Shown in pieces: positions 8,979 to 17,355 of a stretch of DNA of 20,960 nt; position 1 is the stretch's first letter; every line of letters starts with the position of its first letter. Position numbers and translations under genes: made by a program. Origin of the DNA: a virus; IMG/VR virus record IMGVR_UViG_3300049216_000317, positions 1-20,960 of that record. The stretch is one strand, 5' to 3'. Under the pieces are notes generated by a model. The model saw nothing but the letters and a program-made list of their open reading frames with translations. It was not told the origin of the DNA and searched no databases.

Positions 8979-10567
8979 TATGCGAGCCTCACGACGTCGA
9001 AATTTAAGCCGGTGACTGTGATCGTACCGGCACTTGACACGGCTTCAGCTGCGATTGCTTGGCTGCCATTCACGGTGACAATTTTATTGAATGCTACGTT
9101 CATGTTTTGAAAAGCGGCGCCAAAAGCTGTTCCCGTTGGCATTGCTTGTCTTTTGGTGTCTGCGACTGCGGTTCCACCAACATACAATTGGAAGGTAAGA
9201 ATATTACCACCTGCGCTTGAAGCGGTGATATTGGCACTGCCGATGACGAGATAGGTTCCTGCGGCTGGCGTGACGGTTGCTCCGCCAATTACCGCAAGTG
9301 TTGTGCTTACCGTAATAGCAGAAGAACTGCTAAGATCGTAGTTTGCGACCCCGTATGTTAAAACCTGCCCCGACGTAATAGTTAATGGAGCTCCGGAAGC
9401 AGAGGCTGGAATTCCAGTATCGGTCAGATTTATTGCGGTTAGCCCGTTGGTCGTCGCTTGCGCGGTGACGTTATTATAACCACCGACCGAGAAGACAATA
9501 GGATCTGTACCACCGCTTGCATTGTTGACGTCGCTTGCAAGCCATAGCGCGTTTGTGCCAGACAATCGAGTGGCATTGCTTAGGTAAGAAGCAACAAAAT
9601 TATTGGCAAAAATCGTTAGGGCGCCGCTTGCACCGTTTTGATTAGTTACGCTGTAAAGCGCACTGGCTGATGTGCTTGCGTTTGAATTAGTGAGATTTGC
9701 TGTGATCGTTCCAGCTGCATTTTGCACCATTTGGAGCAAACTCGTCGGCGTTGCGGTTCCAATCCCGAGCCTGAAATTGGTATTGTCCCAGAAAAGGTTT
9801 GAATTGTTTTGAGTTAGAGCCGAACCATTTGAGAAAATGACTGATCCTGCGGTGTAAGCAGCAGAATTGTTAGTTCCCCCGTTAGCAATTGGAAGAATAC
9901 CTGAAACGTCAGTGGTTGCTGTTAATACGATTGGACCGTTGGACAAAAGGCCAGCAGCGCTTGAACGAACAGGCGAAGCGCTAGTCAGTCCGTTGATCGT
10001 AACGCCACCGTTTTGGTCAATAGTCAGGCGAGGAGAGGATGCTCCAACTGTTCCGCTTGGTCGCGTAAAAAACTGTAGCATTGCGGCGCCAGTCGAATCA
10101 GAGAAGTTCTCTGCGGCCATTGAAACGATCTTCGATGCGCCTAAAGCTTGATAAGCAGTAGCACCATAGCCGTAGAAAACGTATTGACCTAAAATATCTC
10201 CACTTTGAACCGCTGATGGAGAAGCGTTAGTTCCATCGGCGCGACGTAAAACCTGTTGCGGGACACCTCCGAATGCATCGTAAAGAACTGTGTTCGGTAC
10301 TCCATCAAGGGAGCCTGTGTGAATTGTATTGTAGCTGCCAGCAATTGCGGCGGGCAGTGTGGTTGCGTTGCCGCTAATCGTAAGAGAAGAATCGGGAAGA
10401 TTAGTTCCAATTCCCAACCGATAATTCACATCGTCCCAAAACAAATGAGTATTGTCTTGAGTTAAAGCTGTGCCTGTTCCCTGAAAAACAATCGATCCAG
10501 TGGTGAAATTGCTGAAAAGAGATTGAATCGTTTGGGTTGAAGAGAAGTAGCCACTTGAATTTGGCAT
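8978..10567 (-). CDS. Tail fibre protein with two LGIGT repeats and a jelly-roll-like C-terminus
   Basis: A 529-residue Ser/Thr/Ala/Gly/Asn-rich protein with few charged residues, typical of fibres. Two copies of a roughly 38-residue repeat occur at residues 24-62 and 241-278; each has a GSIVF/GSVIF start, ALTQ(D/N)N, LFWD and RLGIGT followed by Pro. Between them is GILPIANGGTN, a motif common in phage fibres. The last about 130 residues alternate strands (YLVIGSANITASSAGGNILT, then LTFQLYVGG) like a TNF/C1q-type jelly roll and probably bind the host receptor. The N-terminus (MPNSSGYFSS) would attach to the tail. Ribosome site GAAGGAAG. Confidence 0.75.
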   Translation of the reverse strand: MPNSSGYFSSTQTIQSLFSNFTTGSIVFQGTGTALTQDNTHLFWDDVNYRLGIGTNLPDSSLTISGNATTLPAAIAGSYNTIHTGSLDGVPNTVLYDAFGGVPQQVLRRADGTNASPSAVQSGDILGQYVFYGYGATAYQALGASKIVSMAAENFSDSTGAAMLQFFTRPSGTVGASSPRLTIDQNGGVTINGLTSASPVRSSAAGLLSNGPIVLTATTDVSGILPIANGGTNNSAAYTAGSVIFSNGSALTQNNSNLFWDNTNFRLGIGTATPTSLLQMVQNAAGTITANLTNSNASTSASALYSVTNQNGASGALTIFANNFVASYLSNATRLSGTNALWLASDVNNASGGTDPIVFSVGGYNNVTAQATTNGLTAINLTDTGIPASASGAPLTITSGQVLTYGVANYDLSSSSAITVSTTLAVIGGATVTPAAGTYLVIGSANITASSAGGNILTFQLYVGGTAVADTKRQAMPTGTAFGAAFQNMNVAFNKIVTVNGSQAIAAEAVSSAGTITVTGLNFDVVRLA

Positions 10568-10569
10568 AG

Positions 10570-10980
10570 TTAACTTCCTTCAAAAATATTTACGGTCGTG
10601 CTTGCCGCTGCAATTAAATAAGGTGTGACGTTTGCCGAAAAAGCAAACGAGATGACTTGGCCAGGATAAATTGGGAATCCATTGGAAACTGTCACCGAAC
10701 TCGATGCGCCTAAATAGACAATGCCGCCCGCAGGTGCAGGAGAAATCATCAGCATTTTGCGATTGGCCAAATTGGCGGAACTCACACGCGCAGCAATAGC
10801 AGTCGTGGAAACTGTGATGCTTCCACTGCTAATCGCGTTTTGAATTGTATCGACGGCATACATGTTACCGTCGCCGTCAGCATTGACATAGTTTCCATTC
10901 GGAACGCCGGTAGAATTTAGACCTGCGATTCCCGATGGCTGTTCTTGTATTTGCTGACGATCAGTTCCTGGAATCGCCAT
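10570..10980 (-). CDS. Small virion structural protein sharing the MAIPGTD start
   Basis: A 136-residue beta-rich protein starting MAIPGTDRQQ, the same first seven residues as the 441-residue protein directly upstream. The C-terminal half (MLMISPAPAGGIVYLGASSS, then NGFPIYPGQVISF) resembles the small beta-sandwich capping domains found on phage fibre and baseplate proteins, where a surface turn contacts another subunit. It is predicted to attach next to the fibre. It has ribosome site AAGGA and a 2-base gap to the fibre gene. It could have arisen by duplication of the start of its neighbour. Confidence 0.6.
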   Translation of the reverse strand: MAIPGTDRQQIQEQPSGIAGLNSTGVPNGNYVNADGDGNMYAVDTIQNAISSGSITVSTTAIAARVSSANLANRKMLMISPAPAGGIVYLGASSSVTVSNGFPIYPGQVISFAFSANVTPYLIAAASTTVNIFEGS

Positions 10981-10988
10981 TTATATCC

Positions 10989-12314
10989 TTAGTTTTCAGT
11001 TCCCGAAATCGTCGATGAGATACCGAAGGTTTGACCAACTTCTTCGTTGTAACGGATAATCTGGACAGCAGCGCCAGTTCCGGAATCTGAAACAGCGAAT
11101 TCGTTCATATCGATCGAAATGTTAGGATTTACGGTCGAGTTATATCCGGTGAAGACGGTTGTGAATGTCGAACCGTTGGTAGAAACCTGAACATCAATAC
11201 GAATGCGTCCGGAAGCAGCAGCCCAAAACTTTTTAATATTAAACGTTTTGCCCGAAGTGATCGTGTAAAGATGGGTATCAGACGCACCATAGGCTAAATT
11301 CGTAGTCGACATGAAATAGTTGTTAACTGGATTTCCAGGCAACGACGAAGAAAGAATCACGGGAACAGGATTGGTTACGCTGACAGGAGCACTTGCAACT
11401 TGTAAGTTTGCAAGGACTGAACCGATTGCGTTGGTTCCAGCAGGCAATGGACTATTTGGAGAAAGAGCGACTACAGCTGAGGTATCGGTAGCAGCCGCAG
11501 CAGTAGAAGCTGACTTGATCGTAAGAGTATTGGTCGAAGTTGCGGAAGATCCATCAACAAGCTTAATTGCATTGGCAACATAAACGCTCGAAGGATTAAG
11601 CGATTCGATAACCTTAATCGTCGCGCTTCCAGTCATGGCGGCAGTCGAACGAATACGGAAAGTCGTTTTTGCTGCGGCGTTTAGAGATCCAATTGCGTTT
11701 GAAGTAAAGCTAGCAATGAAAAGTGGCGTTCCAATCAAGTGGATCGCATGGGTAATCCAGGTCGTACCACCATCAACTGAGATTTCCGATTGCAACGTAC
11801 CAGTCCAAGTTCCGGTAATTTCGACCATCAAGGTCTCTTGCGAGGCCAAGGTAAAGACCGCTGCTGAGCCAGCCGTTGGAGTTCCAGTGACGAAAGTCTG
11901 CGTTCCAGAAACTGTTGAAGTCGAAGCAATATCTTGAGTCGTAACGCTTAAGGTAGAAGGAAGGGTATCTCCCACACTTGCGGTATAAAGAACGCCGCTT
12001 GCGTTTAGTTGTGGGCTAGCAAATGTGCCGCTGCTGAGTGTAGGTAGAGCACTGTTGTATTGACCGACCGCTCTAGGATCAATTTGAACCCCAGCTACGT
12101 TGATGCCAATATCTAATGCGCGCTGAGTACCGTTAACTTGTGATGTAACTAGGTTACCACTACCATCATCTAGTTTGATGGTAATACGTCCTGAAGTATC
12201 AACGCCTAATCCCTGGGAAGGGGTTGTTGCGTCGACAATTTTAGCGGCGACATCGCCGGGGCTAATTGTTCTTACGCCTTGACCTTGTGCTGAGTCAGTT
12301 CCTGGGATTGCCAT
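10989..12314 (-). CDS. Virion structural protein (baseplate or fibre-base type), beta-rich
   Basis: A 441-residue Ser/Thr-rich protein starting MAIPGTDSAQ. It has a short head (VDTSGRITIKLDDGSG), a central beta domain (residues about 130-230, with ETLMVEITGTWTGTLQSEIS and GGTTWIT like carbohydrate-binding or adhesion sandwiches) and a C-terminal beta domain (KTFNIKKFWAAASGRIRIDV). No enzyme residues are evident. The exact role is unknown; its place before the fibre suggests part of the baseplate or fibre base. Its ribosome site is AAAGGAAA, and its start overlaps the stop of the coiled-coil gene. Confidence 0.6.
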   Translation of the reverse strand: MAIPGTDSAQGQGVRTISPGDVAAKIVDATTPSQGLGVDTSGRITIKLDDGSGNLVTSQVNGTQRALDIGINVAGVQIDPRAVGQYNSALPTLSSGTFASPQLNASGVLYTASVGDTLPSTLSVTTQDIASTSTVSGTQTFVTGTPTAGSAAVFTLASQETLMVEITGTWTGTLQSEISVDGGTTWITHAIHLIGTPLFIASFTSNAIGSLNAAAKTTFRIRSTAAMTGSATIKVIESLNPSSVYVANAIKLVDGSSATSTNTLTIKSASTAAAATDTSAVVALSPNSPLPAGTNAIGSVLANLQVASAPVSVTNPVPVILSSSLPGNPVNNYFMSTTNLAYGASDTHLYTITSGKTFNIKKFWAAASGRIRIDVQVSTNGSTFTTVFTGYNSTVNPNISIDMNEFAVSDSGTGAAVQIIRYNEEVGQTFGISSTISGTEN

Positions 12315-12523
12315 TATTTATTTCCTTTTTCTTTAAGTTCTTTTTCCATCTCGGCAACCTTTTCGGAAACCTCGGCTTCTTGTTTCAATTGCAGTTCAAG
12401 CGTTGGCTTGAGCCGTTCCGCATTGTCCAAGAATTCCTCAATGCGGAATTCCGTCTGAGCGCGCCCAGTCGCAATTTGCATGAGTTGCAGTTTTAAACGT
12501 TTCAGTTCCAATGCATTCGACAT
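12314..12523 (-). CDS. Small coiled-coil protein
   Basis: A 69-residue protein that is almost entirely amphipathic helix: LELKRLKLQLMQIATGRAQT, then FRIEEFLDNAERLK, then a Glu/Lys heptad region ending KEKGNK. Small helical proteins with an ELKRLKLEL-type start occur in many phage tail clusters, from memory, but have no proven function; assembly aid or structural spacer are options. Ribosome site GAAGGAA. The stop overlaps the next start by one base. Confidence 0.65.
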   Translation of the reverse strand: MSNALELKRLKLQLMQIATGRAQTEFRIEEFLDNAERLKPTLELQLKQEAEVSEKVAEMEKELKEKGNK

Positions 12524-12554
12524 TAAAGATTCCTTCGATACTTTTAAGATTGGC

Positions 12555-13439
12555 TTAGGTGGAAAGCTGACTTACCTGGATTCTGGCTTCAAATTCAGCC
12601 GAAGAACCTGATGGCGAGTTGTTCAAAACAATGACCGTAACGATGTCGTTTGGGTTTAGTGGATAGCCACCATTTGATTGATCCGTCATAAAGTTGAAGA
12701 CCGTATTGAGAGATCCCCAATAGGTTCTTTGGGTTTCAATCGTGTTTCCGTTCACTTTCACGTCGTAACGGGCCAAATTCTCGCCAGAAACGGCAATTCT
12801 CTGCAAATTTGCAGAAGTTATACTTCCTGGAACGGAATAAGTGATAATTGTGGCGCTCGTCCCTGATGGAACGGCTGCTGCGACAGCATAGAAATTGTTA
12901 ATCGTATTAAGGGCGCTTCCGCCATCTAATACGACGTTAATTGAACCGTCAGCATTTGGTTCAATGGTGTTTCCATTAGTTCCCTGGACCGTGACGTCAC
13001 CGATGCTGACGCTGCCAGAGAACTGAATTGGAATGGGGTGAGTTTCGGTATATTTGTCCCCGTGCTCATCGACGAGGATGACTCGGTCAGCGGCGATTGG
13101 ATCACCCTCATAGACCGCCATATAATGGTCTTTATCAGGCACATTGGATTTGTCTTGCTCACCAGCAGAGATTTGAGAATTATTCGCTAGCGTGAAAGAA
13201 GAGACATCGACGCCAAAATTGCGTCCAACTTTTTGATCGACTAGACCTAAGACGAGTTGGGTATCACTAAGAACCCACTTTACTTGAAATTGCTGAGGAG
13301 TAAGATTTTGCCCTGTAAGGGCTACGACTTGCTTGACGTAGAATCCGGCAGTGTCGGCGAGCGTGACTACTCCGAGCGTACTGCCATTTTGCGTAAAACT
13401 AACGGGCGCTACTGCTGCCCATTTTCTTTCGAACGCCAA
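12555..13439 (-). CDS. Phage virion structural protein (FERKW-type)
   Basis: A 294-residue protein starting at TTG behind AAAGGAT. The opening FERKWAAVAPVSFTQNGSTL and the following VVTLADTAGFYVKQVVALTG, together with VKWVLSDTQLVLG and VYEGDPIAADRVILVDEHGD, match from memory a family of structural proteins in large myoviruses whose N-terminal beta barrel is followed by a conserved ERPAVALRSILVD-like segment. The C-terminal 120 residues are a separate beta domain. It is likely part of the baseplate or tail collar. It is the first gene after the peptidase, and two hairpins in the 73-base gap may shape the mRNA. Confidence 0.6.
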   Translation of the reverse strand: MAFERKWAAVAPVSFTQNGSTLGVVTLADTAGFYVKQVVALTGQNLTPQQFQVKWVLSDTQLVLGLVDQKVGRNFGVDVSSFTLANNSQISAGEQDKSNVPDKDHYMAVYEGDPIAADRVILVDEHGDKYTETHPIPIQFSGSVSIGDVTVQGTNGNTIEPNADGSINVVLDGGSALNTINNFYAVAAAVPSGTSATIITYSVPGSITSANLQRIAVSGENLARYDVKVNGNTIETQRTYWGSLNTVFNFMTDQSNGGYPLNPNDIVTVIVLNNSPSGSSAEFEARIQVSQLST

Positions 13440-13455
13440 GCTATATCCTTTGATT

Positions 13456-13491
13456 GTCGCCCATGCGACGGCCCCTTAGCCGATCTAGGGG
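13456..13491 (-). other. Two intergenic hairpins between the peptidase and the FERKW-type gene
   Basis: GTCGC-CCAT-GCGAC (13456-13469) and CCCCTTAG-CCGAT-CTAGGGG (13472-13491, one bulge) lie side by side upstream of the TTG start. Neither has a T-run, so they are more likely mRNA processing or stability elements than terminators. Confidence 0.35.
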
Positions 13492-13512
13492 ACAACCTAA
13501 AGATTGCTTTGA

Positions 13513-14328
13513 TTAATCTTGATCTGGATCGGGATCTGAATCCGATTTTTTAATAGGAGCAAACCAACATAAAGGGCGGGAGCCTTCGGAATATGTCTTT
13601 TTGGTTGGATATTGGTAGCAGCTATTTACTTTCGGATTAGCATCTGACATCAAACCGATAGAGATCGGGCATGTCATAGCCGACATATAAGTATCAAACC
13701 GGCATTGTGCGGCAGGATGATCTTCATAGACTTTTTTAACGACGCTTTTGTCTTGGGTGGCAACAGAAGGATTTGCACTACCTTCCAACGAAGCAAGAGT
13801 ATTAGACAGAACCTGAATAGCTGCTGCTTGGTTTTGTGGATCAAGACGCTTCATGCAAATAAGTTCCGACCAATAATCGGCTTCTCCTTCTACGGCAGGT
13901 CCCCCGCCTCCCCATGCTGTTTGATCGGAGAATAAGGGCGCTCCTCCCATGTGATGACCAAGTTCATGGCAGGCAACGGCGAGGTAGCCTGACGGAGTCA
14001 TGCCTGCGTAACGTGCGAGTCCACCATAAGAATTGATGACCCAGTTTTTTCCTTCGGTATCTGTGTCCGAATTGACCGTATCATCTGACCAAAGACGGTT
14101 GATGACAAGATGATAGCCCATCGCTTCAACTTCGGGACCATACGCTTTAACAAGAATATCAAGCTCTGCATTGAACTGATCTTCGGAGATTCCCGTTGTG
14201 TCGGTCGACATAAGAACACGATTAAAAGAAGACTCGGATTGCTCAGGAAAGCAGGAAGCGTAGGTTTGAGTCGAGAAGGCGAAGCAAGAGAAAAGAAGAG
14301 CTAAAAGAAGAGCTAAAAGATATTTCAG
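13513..14328 (-). CDS. Secreted zinc metallopeptidase (HELGHH...EGEAD), probable CTG start
   Basis: A gluzincin-type peptidase with CHELGHHMGG as the zinc-binding helix and VEGEADYWSE carrying the third ligand, like the ExEAD motif of M48 peptidases. The first ATG is at 14211 (232 residues), but the frame stays open for 39 more codons that encode a signal peptide: KYLLALLLALLFSCFAFS, then TQTYA as a likely cleavage site. The only plausible start for it is CTG at 14328, 5 bases after GGGGG. The mature protein has several Cys (SCF, ICM, QCR, TCP, SCY, LCW) that could form disulfides in the periplasm. It ends in an Asp/Pro tail. This is unusual between tail genes; lysis, host damage or exclusion are possible roles. 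Confidence 0.65.
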   Translation of the reverse strand: MKYLLALLLALLFSCFAFSTQTYASCFPEQSESSFNRVLMSTDTTGISEDQFNAELDILVKAYGPEVEAMGYHLVINRLWSDDTVNSDTDTEGKNWVINSYGGLARYAGMTPSGYLAVACHELGHHMGGAPLFSDQTAWGGGGPAVEGEADYWSELICMKRLDPQNQAAAIQVLSNTLASLEGSANPSVATQDKSVVKKVYEDHPAAQCRFDTYMSAMTCPISIGLMSDANPKVNSCYQYPTKKTYSEGSRPLCWFAPIKKSDSDPDPDQD

Positions 14329-14334
14329 AAAAAC

Positions 14335-14369
14335 CCCCGATGTATATGACTTTCCTTAAAGATTCGGGG
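14335..14369 (-). promoter_or_regulatory. Promoter/operator before the peptidase
   Basis: On the minus strand TATACA (14346-14341) is a fair -10 with no clear -35. It lies inside an inverted repeat CCCCGA...TCGGGG (arms at 14364-14369 and 14335-14340). The stretch sits between the terminator at 14374-14400 and the peptidase, so the peptidase is probably transcribed separately from sheath and tube. Confidence 0.4.
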
Positions 14370-14373
14370 AAAT

Positions 14374-14400
14374 AAAAAAGGGACCCAAAGAGTCCCTTTT
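14374..14400 (-). terminator. Intrinsic terminator after the tail tube gene
   Basis: On the minus strand AAAAGGGAC pairs with GTCCCTTTTTT around a 7-base loop, with six Ts. It is 26 bases beyond the tube stop codon and would end the highly expressed sheath-tube message. The stem is also flanked by Ts on the plus strand, so it may work in both directions. Confidence 0.75.
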
Positions 14401-14426
14401 AGCGATCATAAATTTTCTGGATCTTG

Positions 14427-14879
14427 TTACGGGAGCGAAACTCCGTCGCCTTCTGCTTGCGCACCTGACTCATCAGACATTATGGTTCCGATATAATTCA
14501 CGGTGACTTTTGAGGTCGCTCTCGCGTTGACTCCGCCATTATCGCCATTCGGAACGACACCAATCAAAGTCATGATTGTGCTGCCAGATTGACGGTCGAC
14601 GACTGTCAAGGTGAGTGCTTCAAAATTCAGAAGATCTTGGACCATTGGAACTGCGGGCAAGACGTGAACGCCCTGGCCAACGACGCGGAAACCTGAGCAA
14701 GAAACCGTGATAGCTTCTGAACTGGTGATCGCGATTTCATCGGGTGAGTAGCGACCCAGCAAATGAATCGCTTCTGTTCCGTATGAACGGTTCCAAGTGC
14801 AGGATTCGAAAATCCCCACCAAGTTATTGTTCACGTAAACTTTCGCTCGCGCGCCTGTAAGTGTTTTAGCTGCTGCCAT
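14427..14879 (-). CDS. Tail tube protein
   Basis: A 150-residue protein of the size and fold expected for the inner tube of a contractile tail, which stacks as hexamers inside the sheath. It starts with GARAKVYVNNNLVGIFESCT, followed by IHLLGRYSPDEIAITSSEAI and CSGFRVVGQG, a strand pattern that matches phage tail tube proteins from memory. The gene follows the sheath after 13 bases with a strong ribosome site (AGGAGTT), the standard sheath-tube order. The short acidic C-terminus is probably exposed. It is followed by an intrinsic terminator, consistent with high expression. Confidence 0.75.
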   Translation of the reverse strand: MAAAKTLTGARAKVYVNNNLVGIFESCTWNRSYGTEAIHLLGRYSPDEIAITSSEAITVSCSGFRVVGQGVHVLPAVPMVQDLLNFEALTLTVVDRQSGSTIMTLIGVVPNGDNGGVNARATSKVTVNYIGTIMSDESGAQAEGDGVSLP

Positions 14880-14892
14880 TGTTAACTCCTAA

Positions 14893-17037
14893 TTACCCAG
14901 CGCTCTGAGTGATTTGTGAAATGTTGAAGTTGATCGGGATGAAGTAAACAGCCGTTGCAAGCTTCACTTCCACGCTCACGCTCATAGTCGGAGCCTGGAT
15001 GTCGACTTTCGCATTTTTGAATCCGAGCGGAGCATCTGAAGACGCACCGATAAGTTTCTGTTTGCGGTAAGCGTCCATTTTTTGTCCCAAGAAACTCAAC
15101 GCGATTGCTGCATTCACATCTGCCAAAGACTTTCCGACGAAAGCTTGTTGGAATGATTGAGCAAGGTCGATTTCAAGGATGTCCGAGCAGTACACGGCCT
15201 GCATCGAGTTGTAGACGAAGTTCGTATCCAAACCGTAAGTAGTTTGGTCAGAAACCCAAGTCACACCTGCATTCAGAGATTGCAAGATCAGCATTCCGCC
15301 ATCCAATGCATCTTCGACGTCGCCGGGCGAACCTGAATCGAATCCAACTGGATCAATAACGCTTGAAACGTTTGCGATCTTATTGGTGATTGACTGATAG
15401 AATCCGCCAGCCTGCATACCAGCTGCGACAACAGCTGCATACCAAGGCTGGAACGTAGTAACTACGCCAGCAGAGTTAAGCTGTTGAGTGCTTTGGAAGG
15501 TGAAGCTGATTCGGAAATCTGCCAATGCCTGTGCTCGCGCCTTAGCATTGTCGTAAGTATCCAGGTTCGAAAGAACCGCAATACGATTACGTTTCAGCTT
15601 AGGAGTCGAGTATTGCAAACAGTGGTTTTTAACTGCCAAGTTGATCGCATCAATCGTGTAAGTCGAAGAAGAATCAGTAACACCAGCTGCGATGTCTTTT
15701 GATGCATCTTGCGAAAACAAAGGGACCAAGATATTGCACTGAATACCAGCCAGTTGCGCAATTGCGGCTACGACATCAGCTGCCAAGGTTCCACCGCGCA
15801 AACCACCTGCGAGGTAGGTAGCTGCTTGGACGTTTGGAAGTCCAGCGGTTGCTTGAGGAGTGAATGTCAAAACAGTCGAGTTGCCAACGGCACCTGCGAA
15901 TGAAGAAGCTGCATCTTTGATACGTCCCGGTTGTCCTGTTGCCGAAGCGATACCGATTGCAGAAACAGAATCCAGAACTGAAGGGGCAGATTGCTGAGCC
16001 TGAGCAATAACAGAAGCCGAATAACCAGTTTGGCTGTTAATGTAAGCGGCGAGATCTGCGACAGTTGAGTAAGCCGAAAGTTTGAGCGAAAGGTTTGCGC
16101 CAGATCCGCCAGTAACAGTCGTAGTTAAGGTGCCAGCCGCTTGGTTGATCGTGAGAGTTCCGGTCGTACCATTGTAACCAACGGTCATAGCGATTTCCGC
16201 TTGCACATCGATAGTTTCGTTTACGCCAGTATCTGCGCGCACGATTGAAACTTCGACTTCTGGTTCTTCTGAAGAAACAGTAAGTCCTGCGCTCAATCCA
16301 AGTGCGGCGAGGTCACCGGAAGTAGAATCGATCAGTTCAAACGATTTTCCATAACCAATGTGGTTTGCGTTTGCGTCAGCCGCCATCGTCAAAACGATAG
16401 TTCCCGTAACAGTTCCAGCTGAGGCCGCAATTCCCGAAGGAAGAAGACTGTTCAGTTCAGTTGCTAGGGTGGCCGCGCTTGAATGGTTAGCGGAAACGCT
16501 GCCAAGAGTAACGACGCTCGCGACACCACCATTTAAACGGATGCTGAATGAGCAACCGTTAAGAGGTGCGCCAAAGGCAGGAATTGCAGTACCAGTGATG
16601 GTCGGTGCAACTTCTGACTGGAGTTGAGTAATCGTGAACTTATATTTATTGCCCGGAAGGCCGTAGTTCTTATCTTGGAACTTACCATAGTTGGTATCGA
16701 CCAATGCCGAAGCTTGCGTTCCAGTGTTCGTTTTCACGATATACACCGTATTCGCAGTAGCTTGGATCGCCGGATCAGCAGATGGAGCAGCCAAAGCTGA
16801 CATTGCATCCACGATCGGGCCGCTAATATAAGCCTGAGCAACGTTCGATAGTTGATCGGGTGTGAATGAGTTATTTTTAAGGACTACGCTTTGATAGCTC
16901 GGTCCGCCATCGGCTTCACCAATGATGACGATAACGCCAGAAGCGCCAGCACCAACAGGCAAGCTGATAACGTTAGGCTTAACGTATGCCCCAGGAATCG
17001 GCGTTGTGACGAAATCTGTGGTTAAAAGTTGTGACAT
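14893..17037 (-). CDS. Contractile tail sheath protein
   Basis: A 714-residue sheath subunit. The start TTPIPGAYVKPNVISLPVGA is typical of sheath N-termini, which link neighbouring subunits. Residues about 150-400 are a variable, beta-rich region exposed on the outside (RLNGGVASVVTLGSVSAN, then LTMAADANANHIGYGKSFEL). The conserved core begins near AAIAQLAGIQCNILVPLFSQ, and the C-terminal about 100 residues (DILEIDLAQSFQQAFVGKSL through AVYFIPINFNISQITQSAG) form the domain that binds tube and neighbours. Low charge and Ala/Ser richness are usual. The ribosome site AGGAGAAT is strong. This protein fixes the particle as a myovirus. Confidence 0.85.
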   Translation of the reverse strand: MSQLLTTDFVTTPIPGAYVKPNVISLPVGAGASGVIVIIGEADGGPSYQSVVLKNNSFTPDQLSNVAQAYISGPIVDAMSALAAPSADPAIQATANTVYIVKTNTGTQASALVDTNYGKFQDKNYGLPGNKYKFTITQLQSEVAPTITGTAIPAFGAPLNGCSFSIRLNGGVASVVTLGSVSANHSSAATLATELNSLLPSGIAASAGTVTGTIVLTMAADANANHIGYGKSFELIDSTSGDLAALGLSAGLTVSSEEPEVEVSIVRADTGVNETIDVQAEIAMTVGYNGTTGTLTINQAAGTLTTTVTGGSGANLSLKLSAYSTVADLAAYINSQTGYSASVIAQAQQSAPSVLDSVSAIGIASATGQPGRIKDAASSFAGAVGNSTVLTFTPQATAGLPNVQAATYLAGGLRGGTLAADVVAAIAQLAGIQCNILVPLFSQDASKDIAAGVTDSSSTYTIDAINLAVKNHCLQYSTPKLKRNRIAVLSNLDTYDNAKARAQALADFRISFTFQSTQQLNSAGVVTTFQPWYAAVVAAGMQAGGFYQSITNKIANVSSVIDPVGFDSGSPGDVEDALDGGMLILQSLNAGVTWVSDQTTYGLDTNFVYNSMQAVYCSDILEIDLAQSFQQAFVGKSLADVNAAIALSFLGQKMDAYRKQKLIGASSDAPLGFKNAKVDIQAPTMSVSVEVKLATAVYFIPINFNISQITQSAG

Positions 17038-17046
17038 CGTATTCTC

Positions 17047-17355
17047 CTACTTAACTTTCTGAAGTCCGAAGTGTTTGATCCCTTGGTCGAACTGGCTCGG
17101 GTGATCCAATCCAATTGCTTTCAAGTGCGCCCAAATAATCGGCTCATATTCTTTTCCTTGGCCGAACGAAGCTTTGTGCTGCGCCCAGTATTTGCGGAAC
17201 TCTTCGCGCTTTTGCTCTTCAGGGAGTTCCTGCTTTTTCGCTTTCGCGAGTGAGAGTCGGAATGCGCGAGCTTCTTCAAGAGTCATCTCTTGTGGCTCAT
17301 CGGCTACCTGAATCTCTTCCATCTCTTGGTCTTCGAATTTTTTGTTCTTACCCAT
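17047..17355 (-). CDS. Hypothetical small protein before the sheath
   Basis: A 102-residue protein, charged and helical at the start (EMTLEEARAFRLSLAKAKKQ), with a compact C-terminal domain (FRKYWAQHKASFGQGKEYEP, then IIWAHLKAIGLDHPSQFDQG and IKHFGL) that looks like a small helical fold. I recall similar domains near phage tail genes but no function. Its ATG overlaps the stop of the upstream gene (TAATG), so the two are coupled. Confidence 0.6.
   Translation of the reverse strand: MGKNKKFEDQEMEEIQVADEPQEMTLEEARAFRLSLAKAKKQELPEEQKREEFRKYWAQHKASFGQGKEYEPIIWAHLKAIGLDHPSQFDQGIKHFGLQKVK

Noticed and set aside
8978-10567. Diversity-generating retroelement acting on the fibre gene
   Set aside because: There is no reverse transcriptase and no template repeat with adenine-linked changes in the window.
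14987-16627. Rightward open frames inside the tail sheath gene
   Set aside because: They are shadows of the long, clearly identified sheath gene, with no start signals.
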